DNA of 64,000 nucleotides from Armillaria gallica (taxonomy: Eukaryota; Basidiomycota; Agaricomycetes; Agaricales; Physalacriaceae), in NCBI GenBank assembly GCA_037576215.1, contig JBANDB010000002.1, positions 2,046,001 to 2,110,000 of the forward strand, written 5' to 3'. Made by a program: the position numbers and the translations under genes. The notes beneath the pieces were generated by a model. That model was not told where the DNA came from. It saw nothing but the letters and a program-made list of their open reading frames with translations, and searched no databases. This document shows positions 34,005 to 45,957 of the stretch, in pieces; the stretch's first letter is position 1; every line of letters starts with the position of its first letter.

Positions 34005-35454
34005 TTACGCAGTGTAACTTTCGTCCTGTGGTTTGTCCTTGGGGATAATCAGTATCAATGAGGGATATGAATCGCTGTGACTGACACTCATTCGACCCAT
34101 TTCATAATCACCGCTGAATTCCGCTTTAGTTATCGCGACCACTGACACCGGCCTTTGCATCCCGTCCGTAGACTCGGTGCCTCTTGTTGACTGGGAGGTG
34201 ATATTCATATCAGTTGCGAAACTAATATCTGTTGAAGATGTATAGGTATCCCGTCCACCCATAATCCGCATTCGCGAATTCAGCACCATGTAAACGGTAT
34301 TAGCATACAGCTTTGGCATGATGAAGACGGGTGTCGAATAGAATGTCTCGCCAGGGAACACAAAAAAGAGGATAAGGCTAAGCAGAGCGACAACAGCTAA
34401 AGTAGAGGGTGTTAATCTGGTGACAACGGTTGATAGTAGGTAGTAGACACCTGTCACAGATCCCGTTTCAATGGTCAGACGAACCAGTTTTGTGACCAGA
34501 ATTCGGGTCTGACGGAAACTAGTATTGCGGCGTGTAAGCTATGGCATAGTGTCAATGTCAGTGAAGATGGCTGAGGCAGAGAAAGAGTTCACATAGTAAG
34601 TCATACAGATAGCGATAACAACATCGCATAGGGTAGAGCCTCCGCACCAAATCTACGCGTAAATTAGAACGATAAACGTCAGGGTATCTAATTAGTTACT
34701 AACCCCGATGGCGATGGACGTCTTCCGGTTATTGAGTTTAATGATATCGTTTGCTTCGAAAGAGTAGACACCTGTAATTATAGCTCCCACAGAGCTGGTC
34801 AACGATAACTGTGAATAGATGAGGTAGATTGCCAAGGAGAAAGGGCACGATAACGAACACAGGTGACAGATGCGGGGATGATGCGTGACCTTGACAGTAT
34901 GAAGATTCGGTATGCATAGAAGACCTGCCCGACAAAGGCAGCTGTTCTCATGATGAGTTGCAGGAAACGAGCAGAATTATGCTGGACGTACCAACAGCAC
35001 TCATGATGGGGACGATGAGCCAATTAAAATGTACCGCAGTAAGGGCTTCGATATTACCGAAGCCGTACCCGAACGTCGCAAAGACGTCATGGCTGACGAG
35101 TATCGTCTGAACAAATTCGACAACGTAGATGCCATAGACGAGATATTTTGTGAATTTTCTGTCCTTCGGAAATGCTAGATAGTACAGGTCTAATACGAAT
35201 ACATCAGAAACCATTTGCTACTATGAATGAGCGACTCACATAGCTGCACAGAGAGTGTCCCGAAGAGTCCCCAGTGCAAGAGAGAGGCGACGATCTGAAT
35301 TGCCGTTTTAGTGACTCAATATTTCAAACCCAAAAATTCGACGAACCAAAGGTCCAGAACTTCATAAACAAGATGATTCAGTACATGCAATGCTCAATTC
35401 CACGAAAGCAACTCACAGTCTTGCTATAGGATAACCTGCGGGGATGGGCACCAT
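34005..35454 (-). CDS. DUF6534 seven-helix membrane protein, copy F
   Basis: ATG 35454 opens MVPIPAGYPIARL, with the 13 bp microexon at 35347-35359. Helix-bearing exons follow: LLHWGLFGTLSVQL, DLYYLAFPKDRKFTKYLVYGI, AFVGQVFYAYRIFILSRSR, LTSSVGAIITGVYSF, CDVVIAICMTYY, TRILVTKLVRLTIETGSVT and IMPKLYANTVYMVLNSRMRIMGG. The tail runs through TDGMQRPVSVVAITK and SGDYEMGRM to a stop at 34005. All introns I checked have GT-AG ends and keep phase, so the copy appears intact. Function is unknown, as for the family. Confidence 0.78.
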
Positions 35455-35789
35455 GTTGTAACTGGGGGAGTCGGTTTGCCGGACATGAAGGGAAAGAAGC
35501 TATACATATATTGCTGACAATCATCGTGAGAGACTTGAAAGAAGGAGCCCGAATACCCAAGGCCACGGCAGCTGAGCTGAACGATCATTGGCGGTCCTGA
35601 TTCATCAAGCTCACCCGTAATGGTCAGCACATTGACCACCCAAATGAATTATCATGGCTATGGTCCAGAAAAAATTTCCCGAACCATGTTGTAGTGGAAG
35701 ATTTACTGGCGTGTTGACATTGAAACTACCCCCGGAATAAAGTGCAAGAAGGAACATGAAGATGCCATCCTACACACTTATCGCCTCCA

Positions 35790-36080
35790 ATGTCTGGTCA
35801 TCCAACAGGGGCATCGAAAGCAGCTTCTTATGCCCTAAGCTCCTGTCATCGGAAATCTTCCTGATCTCTCACTGTCTGGTGATCTTGTTGGTTCGAAGAA
35901 GTCCCACATCCGGAATGCGTCGGAATTGTTGTGGACTACGGGTGGCAATCTCTGTATTCGTCCCTGCTTGGTGTCTTCCGTGTATCCCCCGACACTCGTG
36001 CGGAGAGCGGTCAAGGAGTGTAGAATTGAGCTAGAACTCGAGAGCTCATCGCATCGAAGGAAATCCCAGCGTGGGAAAAT
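35790..36080 (-). repeat. Module U (copy upstream of F)
   Basis: The plus-strand sequence contains the conserved words of the module (CCAACAGGGGCATCGAAAG, TTCTTATGCCC, GGCAATCTCTGTAT, CGGTCAAGGAGTGTAGAA) and is followed by CAGCGTGGGAAAA at about 36069. The coding frame is degraded. Confidence 0.5.
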
Positions 36081-36131
36081 ATATGCCATGTACCGAAATG
36101 GAAATAGAAATTCGAATAAATATTAAATAAT

Positions 36132-38413
36132 GACCACTGTTTCTTATTGTAACGATCTACCCCGCCAATGTACAAGAAATCTTGACTTTTCTGGGCGAGA
36201 AACTAGCGCTGGATACAAACTCGTCAGTTTTGGCTGTAAACGCGCCCTGGCGTTCCAGGTGGAAAGATTTTGTCTATTATTAGACTCACCCATAGAATAA
36301 GGCAAGGCTTTCCTACTAGTATTACACTTCAAGAGTTCTTGACGTTCCTTTCTATTTCAGCTGGGTCCATATTTGTCGACAGGGACAAAGCAGAGGCCCA
36401 TCTACCTCCCTTAGTATCTTGGGCGCCCCTGGGGATCAACCAATCCTCCGCCAACTAGTTCCTCTCCTCCCCAGACTCGCCGTGACAGATTTAACACTTC
36501 AATGGCCGTTTACTTTAATATTGGAGATGCTTCTTGTCGGTTGATGCCACAGAGACTTCAGCTGATGCGAATATTGGAACTCGGAGGATGAAAACCGCTT
36601 GAACCTGTATGGCGAATATGCTCCCAGAGCGATAGAGCCTATTGTTCAAATCATCGCTGACGCAGGCCATATTTCCATGGCAGATTCCGTCTATTCTGCT
36701 TACCTCTCAGGAAGCTCCGGTTTTTATAGAAACAGGACTTCACTATCACACTTGTCCGAGAAAACAACGCTGTCGAGGAGGAAGGCGTTGAACGTATCAC
36801 GATCTGCTCTGACGAGGGTGATGGGTTCTCGGTCTTCCTTTCAATGGCAGAGCAGCTCAGCCGGAAGATTTGACTCGACGGCGCAAGAAGGCGCCGCCAC
36901 CATAGCTGTCAAGGTTAGTCTCCGTCGACTATGGTCCTATGTCGCTATCTCACACAGGATAGCTTCCGTTACCAATAATTCGCCCATAGCCCAAGAGTGC
37001 AGGTTTTTTCTCGACGGGCTCATTGCGATTTCAGCCAAGCTAGCTCGACAGACGTTTCACCGTTCATTCTAGTCCGGTCTACGAATATGTCCTGGGCAGG
37101 ACATACTATCCTACTTCTATCACCTACTTTCAAGCTTTCGACATCGCCCGCTTTGCATCCCAACCCGCTGAAAGCACTTACGCGGTTTCAGGCTAATATT
37201 CATACTGAACCATTCCCTGCCATTCCTCGCCCTCGTTGTTGCTATGATATTCTCCAAAGTGATTCCTGGCTGCTCAATCTCACCTCCCCTTCTAACATCT
37301 TACCACCTCCTCAGTGATTGGAGATAATAAAAGATGCACCGGAAGTTGTCGAGTCGATGAAGAAGGCAGGGCCGAAGGAGATCAAAGCGCCGATATCGGA
37401 ACCGTTCCCCCTCCAAGTCGCAACTAATGTGGTAAATCGATTTCTTTCTTCTACGACCAAATGCACTGATGTTGTTAGATGATACTGCACCACCCATGTT
37501 TGCGGTCGAGCGACATACACCGGATTTCTCTAAGCCAGCATCCCTCCAAACCATTTATGGACCCTCCGAATGTGCCGACTGCCAGCAGCAAACAGTCCAA
37601 CCTCGTGATGAATGACCATCCGCTCGCTATCCCTGCTGCAACAGTGGTCGTTGTTACAGTTTTGTGGTCATGCTCCTCACATTCCATCGACAACCCCTTG
37701 GCGCGGTAACACTCGTAAGCGAGATCTCAAGCGACACAACCATTTATGGACACTCAGGACGCTCCGACACCCAGTAGCAAGAACTACGGCCTCGCGACGA
37801 AGGCCTCCCGCTGTCCTTGCTGCAACACTGGTCACTATTGCAGTTGTGTCGTAGCGCACCCCATATTCCAACGAAAACCCCTGACATTGCAACACTTCCA
37901 AGCCAGATTCAGGCCGGTTGCGTCGACGTGGCGCGCTGAAGGCCGTGAAGAGCCATTTGCCATCAAGCTTGTGCTGGAAGCCTACTCGTACATGATTTGG
38001 CGGGAGTTCTTCATGTATCAGATGGTCCTAAAGGAATGTTCCCTCGTTCTCAGGCCTCACGGGATGTTCCAAGACCTGTCGGAGGCTGGTTCGCATTCTG
38101 CCTTGAAGATGTTGGAGACAATCTGGAGAAAAAGTATGGCTTGGACTGGTCGGAGGTAAAGAAGTCCATACCTAGGATACAATGGTGAGTGACCCGTGCC
38201 TCCAAATACCATTCATTGACGGGTTCCTTCAGGCGACAATTAGTACAGTCGGCGAAACAATTACATTCATTGGGAGTCTTGCATGGTGATCTTGAACCTC
38301 GAAACATGGCGGAAACCTCTGAAGGAATCAAAATTTTTGACTTTGGACGGAAGGAGCTGCACTGTTGTCAACAGGGTCAGTGTGACGAAATACAAAATTT
38401 GGTGGGGATATAG
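36132..38413 (+). pseudogene. Kinase-like gene remnant K2
   Basis: It has the same order of blocks as K1: a degenerate MTT start, YGEYAPRAIEPIVQIIA, the TFKLSTSP region, then the 3' kinase part. That part has VAIK-like FAIKLV, WREFFMYQMVLKECSL, FCLEDVGDNLEKKYGLDWSEV, a GTGAGT...TTCAG intron, RQLVQSAKQLHSLGVLHGDL with the Asp of the catalytic loop, and IFDFGR. It ends at TAG 38411. The last two exons are open, but upstream frames are broken and about 190 bp (37553-37741) is tandemly repeated, so the gene as a whole is probably dead. Confidence 0.6.
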
Positions 38414-38871
38414 AGTTGCTGTGCATGCCTTTTGGTCATTCTACGGGCTCCTACTTTAGAGCTGATAGCCAGATGCATCAAGACCCCGTTGCCTATTTTA
38501 CAAAAATATACAGTTGCGGATATTTTGATAACGATTATAATAGAGAAAGTGCTAAAAAAGGACTTCCAGGAAAGATTTCGTCGATGGTTTTTGTCAGATA
38601 AGACCGTCGCTTGTTAAATAAATAGTTACAATTTTTGCATAATCAAAAATTAATCCGATGGATAACTACACATGTAAGCCGAGCGGGACATATTGTGGTA
38701 CGTAAAGTCGTAATGTTTGAATTGGCATCGGTGTTTATTACCAAGCAATGAATTAAACTGGTTTCCGGTAGTGCACGGTGTGCTGCTCTTGAACATCTAC
38801 GCGGCGAGGCTCCTACTGACTTCCTGTGGCTTCTCCTTTTGATGAAAATCAGTTCCAATAAAGCACATGAA

Positions 38872-40262
38872 TCACCCATGACTGACACGCATTGGGCCCA
38901 TTCCAGCATCATCACCCACTGGCAGGGATTCCTCTTTGGTCAGTGCGAGCGTTGACACCTGTCCTTGCATCCCGTCCGTAGGGCATGTGCCTTCTGTTAA
39001 TTGGGAGGTGATGTCCTTGATCATAGTGGTCGTGATACTCATATCGGCAGACGACGTATCAGTATCTCGCCCGCCTACAATTTGGATTCGCGAATTCAGC
39101 ACCACGAGAACGGTATTAGCATACAGCTTTGGCATTATGATGGATGGTGTCCCATAGAAAGTCTGATAAGGGAACACAAAGAAAAGGATAAGGTCGAGCA
39201 GAGCGACAACAGCTGAACGTAGGTGGTGTTATTCTTGGGGACAAGAATAGACGATGCGGAGTACACGCCTGTCACAGATCCTGTTTCAATAGCAAGACAA
39301 ATTAGCTTGGTGGTCAGAATTTCCGTGCGGCGGAAACCAGTAGAGCTACGTTGAAGCTACGAAATAGTATCAACCTTAATGAAGACAACTGAGAGAGAGC
39401 TCACGTAGTAAGTCATGCAGATAGCGATAATGATATCACATAGGCGGGAGGCTCCGCACCAAATCTACGCATGGGTCAGTACAATGAACTTGGAACGCCT
39501 AATCATTTACTCACTCCGACGGCAATGTGCATCTTCCGGTTATTGAGTTCGGTGATGTCGTCTGCTGGGAAACAGTAGACACCTGTAATTATAGCTGCCA
39601 CAGCGCTGGTCAGGGACACCTGTAAATGGATGAGTAGACTGCCACAGAGAAACGACATGGAAACAAACACAGATGATGAATATCGGGACGATTCGTGACC
39701 TTGACAATATGAAGATTCGGTACGCATAGAAGCCTTGCCCAACAGAAGCAGCTGAACTCATGATCATTAACAGGAAAATGAGCATAAGATACTGCACGTA
39801 CCAGCAGCAGTCATGATCGGGACAGTTAGCCAATTAAAATACATTCTAGTCAGGGCTTTGATGTCACCGAAGCCGTACCCGAATATTGCGAAAGCGTCGT
39901 GGGTGAAGAGAATCGTCTGAACAAATTCAACAATGTAGATGCCATAGACGAGACATTTTGTGAATTTTCTGTCCTTCGGGAATGCTAGATAGTACAGATC
40001 TAACAAGAACATGTTAGAAACAATCTACAGGAGAGCGATTCAGGGAGACGCACACAACTGCACAGAGAGAGTCCCGAAGAGTCCCCAGTGCAAGAGAAAA
40101 GCAATGATCTAGAGGACCGTGTTAGTGGCTGCATAGATTGAACGCACGATTTGACAAACCTCCGGTCCAGACCTAAAATGAGTCGGTTCAGTACACATCA
40201 GTCAACTTGAAGATTTAAACTTACAGCTGTTCTATGGGATAACCTGCGGGAACTGGCTGCAT
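38872..40262 (-). CDS. DUF6534 seven-helix membrane protein, copy G
   Basis: ATG 40262 opens MQPVPAGYPIEQL, with the 13 bp microexon at 40160-40172 (SGPE). The exons then give DLYYLAFPKDRKFTKCLVYGI, ASVGQGFYAYRIFILSRSRIV, VSLTSAVAAIITGVYCF, LCDIIIAICMTYYL, TEILTTKLICLAIETGSVT, and FPYQTFYGTPSIIMPKLYAN plus the VVLNSRIQIVGGRD signature. The tail ends MRVSHG-stop at 38872. It appears intact. The promoter and first exons are almost identical to those of copy H. Confidence 0.78.
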
Positions 40263-40639
40263 GTTGTGTCTGGGGTTGTTTTACCGATTTTGAAGGGAAA
40301 GAACCTGTACATATATTTCTGACCGTCATCCTGAGAAATCTAAAAGAAGTCCTTCGAATAACCATGGCCGTTCAGCATCACAGACCGAGTTGAAAGGCAG
40401 TACAACCACTTTGATTTCATTTATGGTCCTCGCGGCATTGACCCATTGAATTGATTATCGTCATTCGGCTTCAGAAGAAATCTCCGAAGCAAAGTATAGC
40501 GGAAGCCATACCTGCACGCTAATCTCACCGAACCAAGGTACAGAAGGAAAGATACTAGCGCATTGGTATCGAATTAATACTGAAGCTGCCCCAAGAATAA
40601 ACTGTGAGAAGAAGAAAAGATTTATCACTCAACATGCTG

Positions 40640-40960
40640 AGTGACTGGTATGCGTCCATCTTCTTCCTCACCCAATAGAAAGCGGCCTCTGATGCCCGAG
40701 ATTCTCCTCATTGGAAGTTTTCTTGATCTGTTACAACCGTGGAATGCGACATGTGTACTATACCGATGGGAATCTCTGTATCTCTTGGCACCGAACATCC
40801 GTGGGCCATGTCTTCGGATTCTCCCCTTCGAAAATCGTACTCCACCGAGAGCGTTCCAAGAGATGTAAAAATAAGCTAAGTAGAGCTCGAGGGCTGATCG
40901 ATAGACCGTCACGGTGAAGGAAATGCCGCAAGCGTGGGAAAGCAAATGTCGTGTTGAAAC
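40640..40960 (-). repeat. Module U (copy upstream of G)
   Basis: The minus strand retains RISGIRGRFLLGEEEDGRI, corresponding to the LLDEEDGR block, and NALGGVRFSKG. The plus strand has GGAATGCGACATG and, at its right end, CAAGCGTGGGAAAG (about 40929). It is degenerate. Confidence 0.5.
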
Positions 40961-40964
40961 GCGT

Positions 40965-41360
40965 ACTGACGACCATCACCTATCCCGCCAAAATCATATT
41001 TGAATAATCTACGAGAAATCTTGACTTTTTCTTAAGCCATCAGTGCCGTGAACATTCGTGCATAATATCTATGGATACCTTCAAGAAACTACTTTCCGAG
41101 AGAAATGTGCTCTGGTAGGAGTCCAATCGTACCGGGAACATGCACTGGTACATGCGCTTTGGACCTACCATAAAAGATGTAGAATAGCGGCCAATAGCCC
41201 CAGTATCGACCGGATACAGGTCGGCATTGTACCACTACCTTCCGGTAATTATCATGGTGGAATTAGCGATCCAAAAGGACATCCGCTTCGTCAATGGTTT
41301 GCGCCTGTCAGAGACGAGCATCGCTCTTTGAATAAATACCGTTACCGAGCTCGTGTATGA
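40965..41360 (+). pseudogene. Start of module K (fragment after copy G)
   Basis: GACGACCATCACCTATCCCGCC and CTACGAGAAATCTTGACTTTT match the K module start (MTTTIYPAN, LREFLTF). An interruption lies between them and little recognisable follows. About 41300-41360 resembles 45115-45165 near the 3' flank of the array units. Confidence 0.4.
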
Positions 41361-41391
41361 ACTTGGTACGATAAGCTTAAAAATACACTTT

Positions 41392-42988
41392 TTAAACTAT
41401 ATATGTACTAAGGGGAGCGGAACACATTTTAGCACATAAAGGCGTAACATTCGAATTGGCATCGGTGTGTCCAACAACAAGACCATAAATAGCAGGGTTG
41501 GATGGGCTCAAAGAATGTGCTCTGACAGTTACGCGAGGAGGCTCATATCTCCATCCTGTGGTTTCTCCTTGAAGGAAAATCAGCTCCAGTAAAGTGTGCA
41601 AATCAAGATGACTGACACTCATTCGGCCCATATCATCATCACTTCTGAATACCTCTTTAGTTATCGTGACTACTGACACCTGTCCTCGCACCCCGTCCGT
41701 TCGCTGTGTGCCCTGCGTTGGGTGGGAGGTGGTATCCCTCATCATAGCGGTCGTGATCTCCATATCGGTAGAAGACGTATAGGTATCCCGTCCACCCATG
41801 ATCCGGATTCGCGAATTGAGCACCATGTAAACTGAATTAGCATACAATTTGGGCATGATGAGGGCTATTGTGCTGTAGAAAATTTGATCACGGAAGGCAA
41901 AAAAGAGGACGAGGTTAAGGATAGCTCCAATCGCTAAAAGTAGGCCGCGTTAGTTTTGTGACAGCAGTGGACAACGCAGAGAAAATACCTGTCACTAATC
42001 CCGTTTCAACAGTAAGACGAATTAACTTCGTGACCATGATTTGGGTCCGACGGAAACCGGTGTTGCTGCGCATAAGCTACGAAATAATATCAACATAAAT
42101 AAAAATAAATGAAAAAGAGAAAGAGCTTGCATAGTAAGTCATGCAGATAGCAATAGCGATATCACACAAGGCGGAGCCTCCGCGCCAAATCTATACGTGC
42201 ATCAGCACAATTAACAGGATATATATCTACTTACTTACCCCGACGGCGATGGACACCTTCCGATTATTGAGTTTTGTAACGTTGCCTGCTTGGAAACAGT
42301 AGACGCCTGTGATTATAGCTGCCACAGAGCTGATCGAACATGTCTGTAAATAGATAAGCCATACTGCCACTGAGAAAGAGCACGGCAACGAACACAGATG
42401 ACGAATGCGGGGACACTTCGTGACTTTGACAATATGAAGATTCGGTATGCATAGAAGACATGTCCAACACAAGCAGCTGTGTCCACATTAAAAAACGAGC
42501 CCAAGACGCAGCGTGTACAGTGACGCACTGACAGCGCTCATAACTGGGATGGCAATGAACCAACAGAACTGTACATCTGTGAGGGCATCTATATCACCGA
42601 ACCCGTATCCGAACATCGCGAACGCATCGTGGGTGAGGAGTATCGTCTGAACAAATTCAACAATGTAGGTGCCGTAGACGAGATATTTTATGAATCGTCT
42701 GTCGTTCGGAAATGCTAGATAGTACAGATCTGGTGACGAGAATGTATTAGAAACAACACTACTAAAGAATGAGCGACTCACAAAGCTGTACAGAGAGTGT
42801 CCCGAAGAGTCCCCAATGCAAGAGATAGCCGACGATCTGAATTGGTGTGTTAGTGTCTGCATAGATTGAACGCACAATTTGACAAACCACCGGTCCAGAC
42901 CTAAAATGAGTTGGTTCAGTACATCAGTCAACTTGAAGATTTTAACTTACAGCTGTTCTATGGGATAACCTGCGGGAACTGGCTGCAT
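41392..42988 (-). CDS. DUF6534 seven-helix membrane protein, copy H
   Basis: ATG 42988 opens MQPVPAGYPIEQL, with the 13 bp microexon at 42888-42900 (SGPV). LLHWGLFGTLSVQL, DLYYLAFPNDRRFIKYLVYGT, ACVGHVFYAYRIFILSKSR, VAAIITGVYCF, CDIAIAICMTYY, TQIMVTKLIRLTVETGLVT and IMPKLYANSVYMVLNSRIRIMGG follow in frame. The tail is the longest of the array and runs to a stop at 41392. The intron after MTYY has GC (42129-42130) where other copies have GT, a tolerated donor if the rest of the site is good (GCAAGC). The copy is otherwise intact. Confidence 0.77.
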
Positions 42989-43359
42989 GTTGTGTCTGGG
43001 GTTGTTTTACCGATTTTGAAGGGAAAGAACCTGTACATATATTTCCGACCGTCATCATGAGAAGTCTGGAAGAAGTCCTTCGAATACCCAAGGCAGGTCA
43101 GCATCACAGACCGAGTTAAAAGGCAGTACAGACATTGATTTCAACCATGTTCATTAATGGTTCACGCATTGACCCATCAAATTGATTTATCATGATTCCG
43201 TTCCACAGTTTCAGAGGAAATCTCCGGACCAATGTATAGCGGAAGTCATACTGGCACGCTAATCTTAAGTTCGTATTAGACACCATTCCAAAAATAAACT
43301 GTGAGAAGGAGGAAGAATTTATGACGTACCATGCTATACAGTTATCGCCATTTATCTTC

Positions 43360-43690
43360 TTCCTCGTCCAACAGGCGAATTGAAAGCGGCTTCTTATGCC
43401 TGATATTCTCCCGTCATCTGGAATGTTTTAGATACATCACAGTGGGCTGTGTTTCGTTGGTATGAAGTCCTACAGCCATTAGAACACGGCAGTGTCCTTG
43501 ATTACCCCTGCGATACTATAGGTGGCAATCTCAGTGTTAATCTCTTTGCACCGTACCATTCCCGGGTCATATCTTTAGGGTCTCCCCCTTGGCATTTGTA
43601 CACCAAGAGCGATCAAAGAGACATAGAACTGGGCACCCAAGCTCATCGATGGATCAAGGAAATGCAAGCGTGGGAAAGTAATACACCATG
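43360..43690 (-). repeat. Module U (copy upstream of H)
   Basis: The plus strand carries CTTCCTCGTCCAACAGGCGA, GCGGCTTCTTATGCC, GGTGGCAATCTCAGTGTTAA, CATTCCCGGGTCATA and, at the right end, CAAGCGTGGGAAAG at about 43666. The minus-strand coding frame is broken. Confidence 0.5.
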
Positions 43691-43699
43691 TACCAATAT

Positions 43700-45115
43700 A
43701 GAAATACCAAGACGCAAAAGACGACCACCATCCATCCCGTCAATCTACGATATTATTCACTTTCTTTCCCGAATGACCAATACTGGTGATAAGCTCGTCA
43801 ACGCTCACTGCAAATGCGTCTCTTGTCAGGGTTTGAAGCGATCTATCCGAAGCCGAACAGCGAAGATGGGGGCCGTCGCAGGAAATATTTTGACTATCTG
43901 CCAGTCCCCGTCATTTGCTATTATGCAGGAATTCTTCTCGAGCTTCGTTTGAATGTGTCAAGAAGCGCCCAGGTCTTGGAGAATGCGAAAGCCTGGCCAT
44001 AGGAGCACACTGCCGCCGATGACCATTGAGGTTCCGCAAGGTTGTCGTAACAGCGGAACAGCTCCACAAGTTCATTTCATCCACAAGTATGCCAGCCAGG
44101 AACTTTTGTGGATACAGCAGTTCTTAGGTTTGTGGCGCGGTGGACAGGACAATGTCCGGCGAACCACACGGACCGAGGAGCATTCGTAAGCATGCCAACC
44201 TTTGCATATCAAGTTCCCGTGACTAGGCTAATGTTCAGTCTCTGTCGGAAAAGTTTGGACTATAATCTACCACAGGATCCTCTAGCTCTCCAGCCTTTGC
44301 GCACGCTCTGACCGATTCTTGTGCGTGTGGTTTCATTCCCTTGGACGTTCAAGCTCGACCCGGGAAGATTATGGGGCCCCTACACGTCCAAAGGTGTTAC
44401 CAACTTCATGTTCCATCAAGCCACTTCCAGATCTTCAAGCCGATCGGTATATCTCAGGAACGAAATCGACGTTAAGCACGACTATTTGGACCGTACACGA
44501 ATCTGGTCTCATAACAGTCCGAGGCGACTTGCCGATTGACAAAGGCCTGGTGAAGGCCTTGCGCGTTTCATCTGATCATTTGGACGTGTATGGCAATGAG
44601 TTCGTTGTATACAATGCTAGGTGCGCGTGTGTTTCACCAGGGTATGTGTTTCGCTTTATCATGCTATTCTCATTGAACGGCTTTACAGACTTGTAAATCT
44701 ATACTGCCACGTTGGCATTTGCGGCTCACCAGACCTCACAGGTGCCTCAGATACAAACTCGTTCGCCGGCATTACGCAACTTTGGCTCAGGAGCCTGGAT
44801 AGATTGAATATTTACGATGATTTTTAACGTCTGTCCTTTAGTCCAAGACCCTCGATTGCAATCTGTGCATTTTATCGGTTGATTTGTCCCGATGCTAGGA
44901 GGCAAGAAGGCGTCGCCCCCATAGCTATCTTGGTTGGGTTCCATGGACTATTGTCCTATGTCACGATCTCACACAGGATAGCTTGCATCCCCGATGATTA
45001 TTTCACACGTAGCCTGAGTTCACGGGGTTTTTCTCTATGGGTTCATTGCGGTTTCAGCCCAGCTAGGTGAGACCTTCATCGCTGGGCTCGACAGACATTT
45101 CACCATTCATTTCTA
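43700..45115 (+). pseudogene. Kinase-like module remnant K3
   Basis: The start region reads TTTIHPVNLR in a broken frame. Pieces such as ELRLNVSRSAQVLENAKAW, FVARWTGQCPANHTDRGAF and LDYNLPQDPLA follow in changing frames with many stops. The right end (about 44930-45115) is similar to K1 and K2 around their SHRIA block (LSYVTISHRIACIPDDY). The 3' catalytic half seen in K2 is absent. Confidence 0.5.
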
Positions 45116-45409
45116 GTTCGTCCTCACTTGTCAGAGATAAGCGTCTCTCTTTGAATAAATATTGATCGTTACCGAGCTTAAAAATCAATCTTTTTAAATA
45201 ACTATATATTTAAGGTGAGCGGAACACAGAAAGGCGTAACATTTGAATTGGCATCGGTATTTATAACTACATGACAATAAATAAATAAGGACGGCGTGGG
45301 CTCACCCCGATTGTTACACAGGGAGGCTCGTAACGCCGTCCTGTGGTTTCTCCTTGGAGGAAAATCAGCTCGAGTAAAGCGAGTGAAGTTTTGCGGCGAA
45401 GTAGAGCCT

Positions 45410-45560
45410 CCGAGTCCCCACCTTGGCAATCGTGCTTTCGTAGAACTGAGCCAGAGTTTGCCGATGGATCGAAGGGTGGGAAATTAAGACACCTACGGTA
45501 GTATGTCCCACTAACTACAAATCCAGAGTGGCAGATTGTTGAAAACTGTAGGTTCGCAGT
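45410..45560 (-). repeat. Partial module U
   Basis: TGCTTTCGTAGAACTGAGCC and GTGGGAAATTAAGAC match 19523-19600 of the U copy at 19333-19665. A second short match (CAAATTGCATTGGAGGTATA) lies at about 45777, as at 19655. The remainder of the module is missing. Confidence 0.55.
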
Positions 45561-45957
45561 GGGTAGACTAGTGGCTGGTAAAGCCAGACTAATGAACTTG
45601 TATTCTCTGGCTCCTACAGAGCCTGTATTTATACTACGAAAACTATCTAGAATGTTCTACTAAACTCGTCCATAAGCAGTAAGTATCGGTCCCAAGGTCA
45701 TCCGGCATCATGCCGACTTGAACCTTCTACACTCTTCTCGCGGCTTCCCGCGATATCTCCAACACAGATCCGTGCAAATTGCATTGGAGGTATACAACAC
45801 TATCCTTTGACGTTGGACAATCGGAGCTAATGTCGTTTGTCTTCAAGCCACCATCCTTTGGCCCACGTTTTGTTTACAGCTCACTTGAATTCTGAGTATG
45901 GATTTAGTACACGCGAGGCCGAAGCAGTGGGCAACGGTATCTATTACAACAAAGAAA

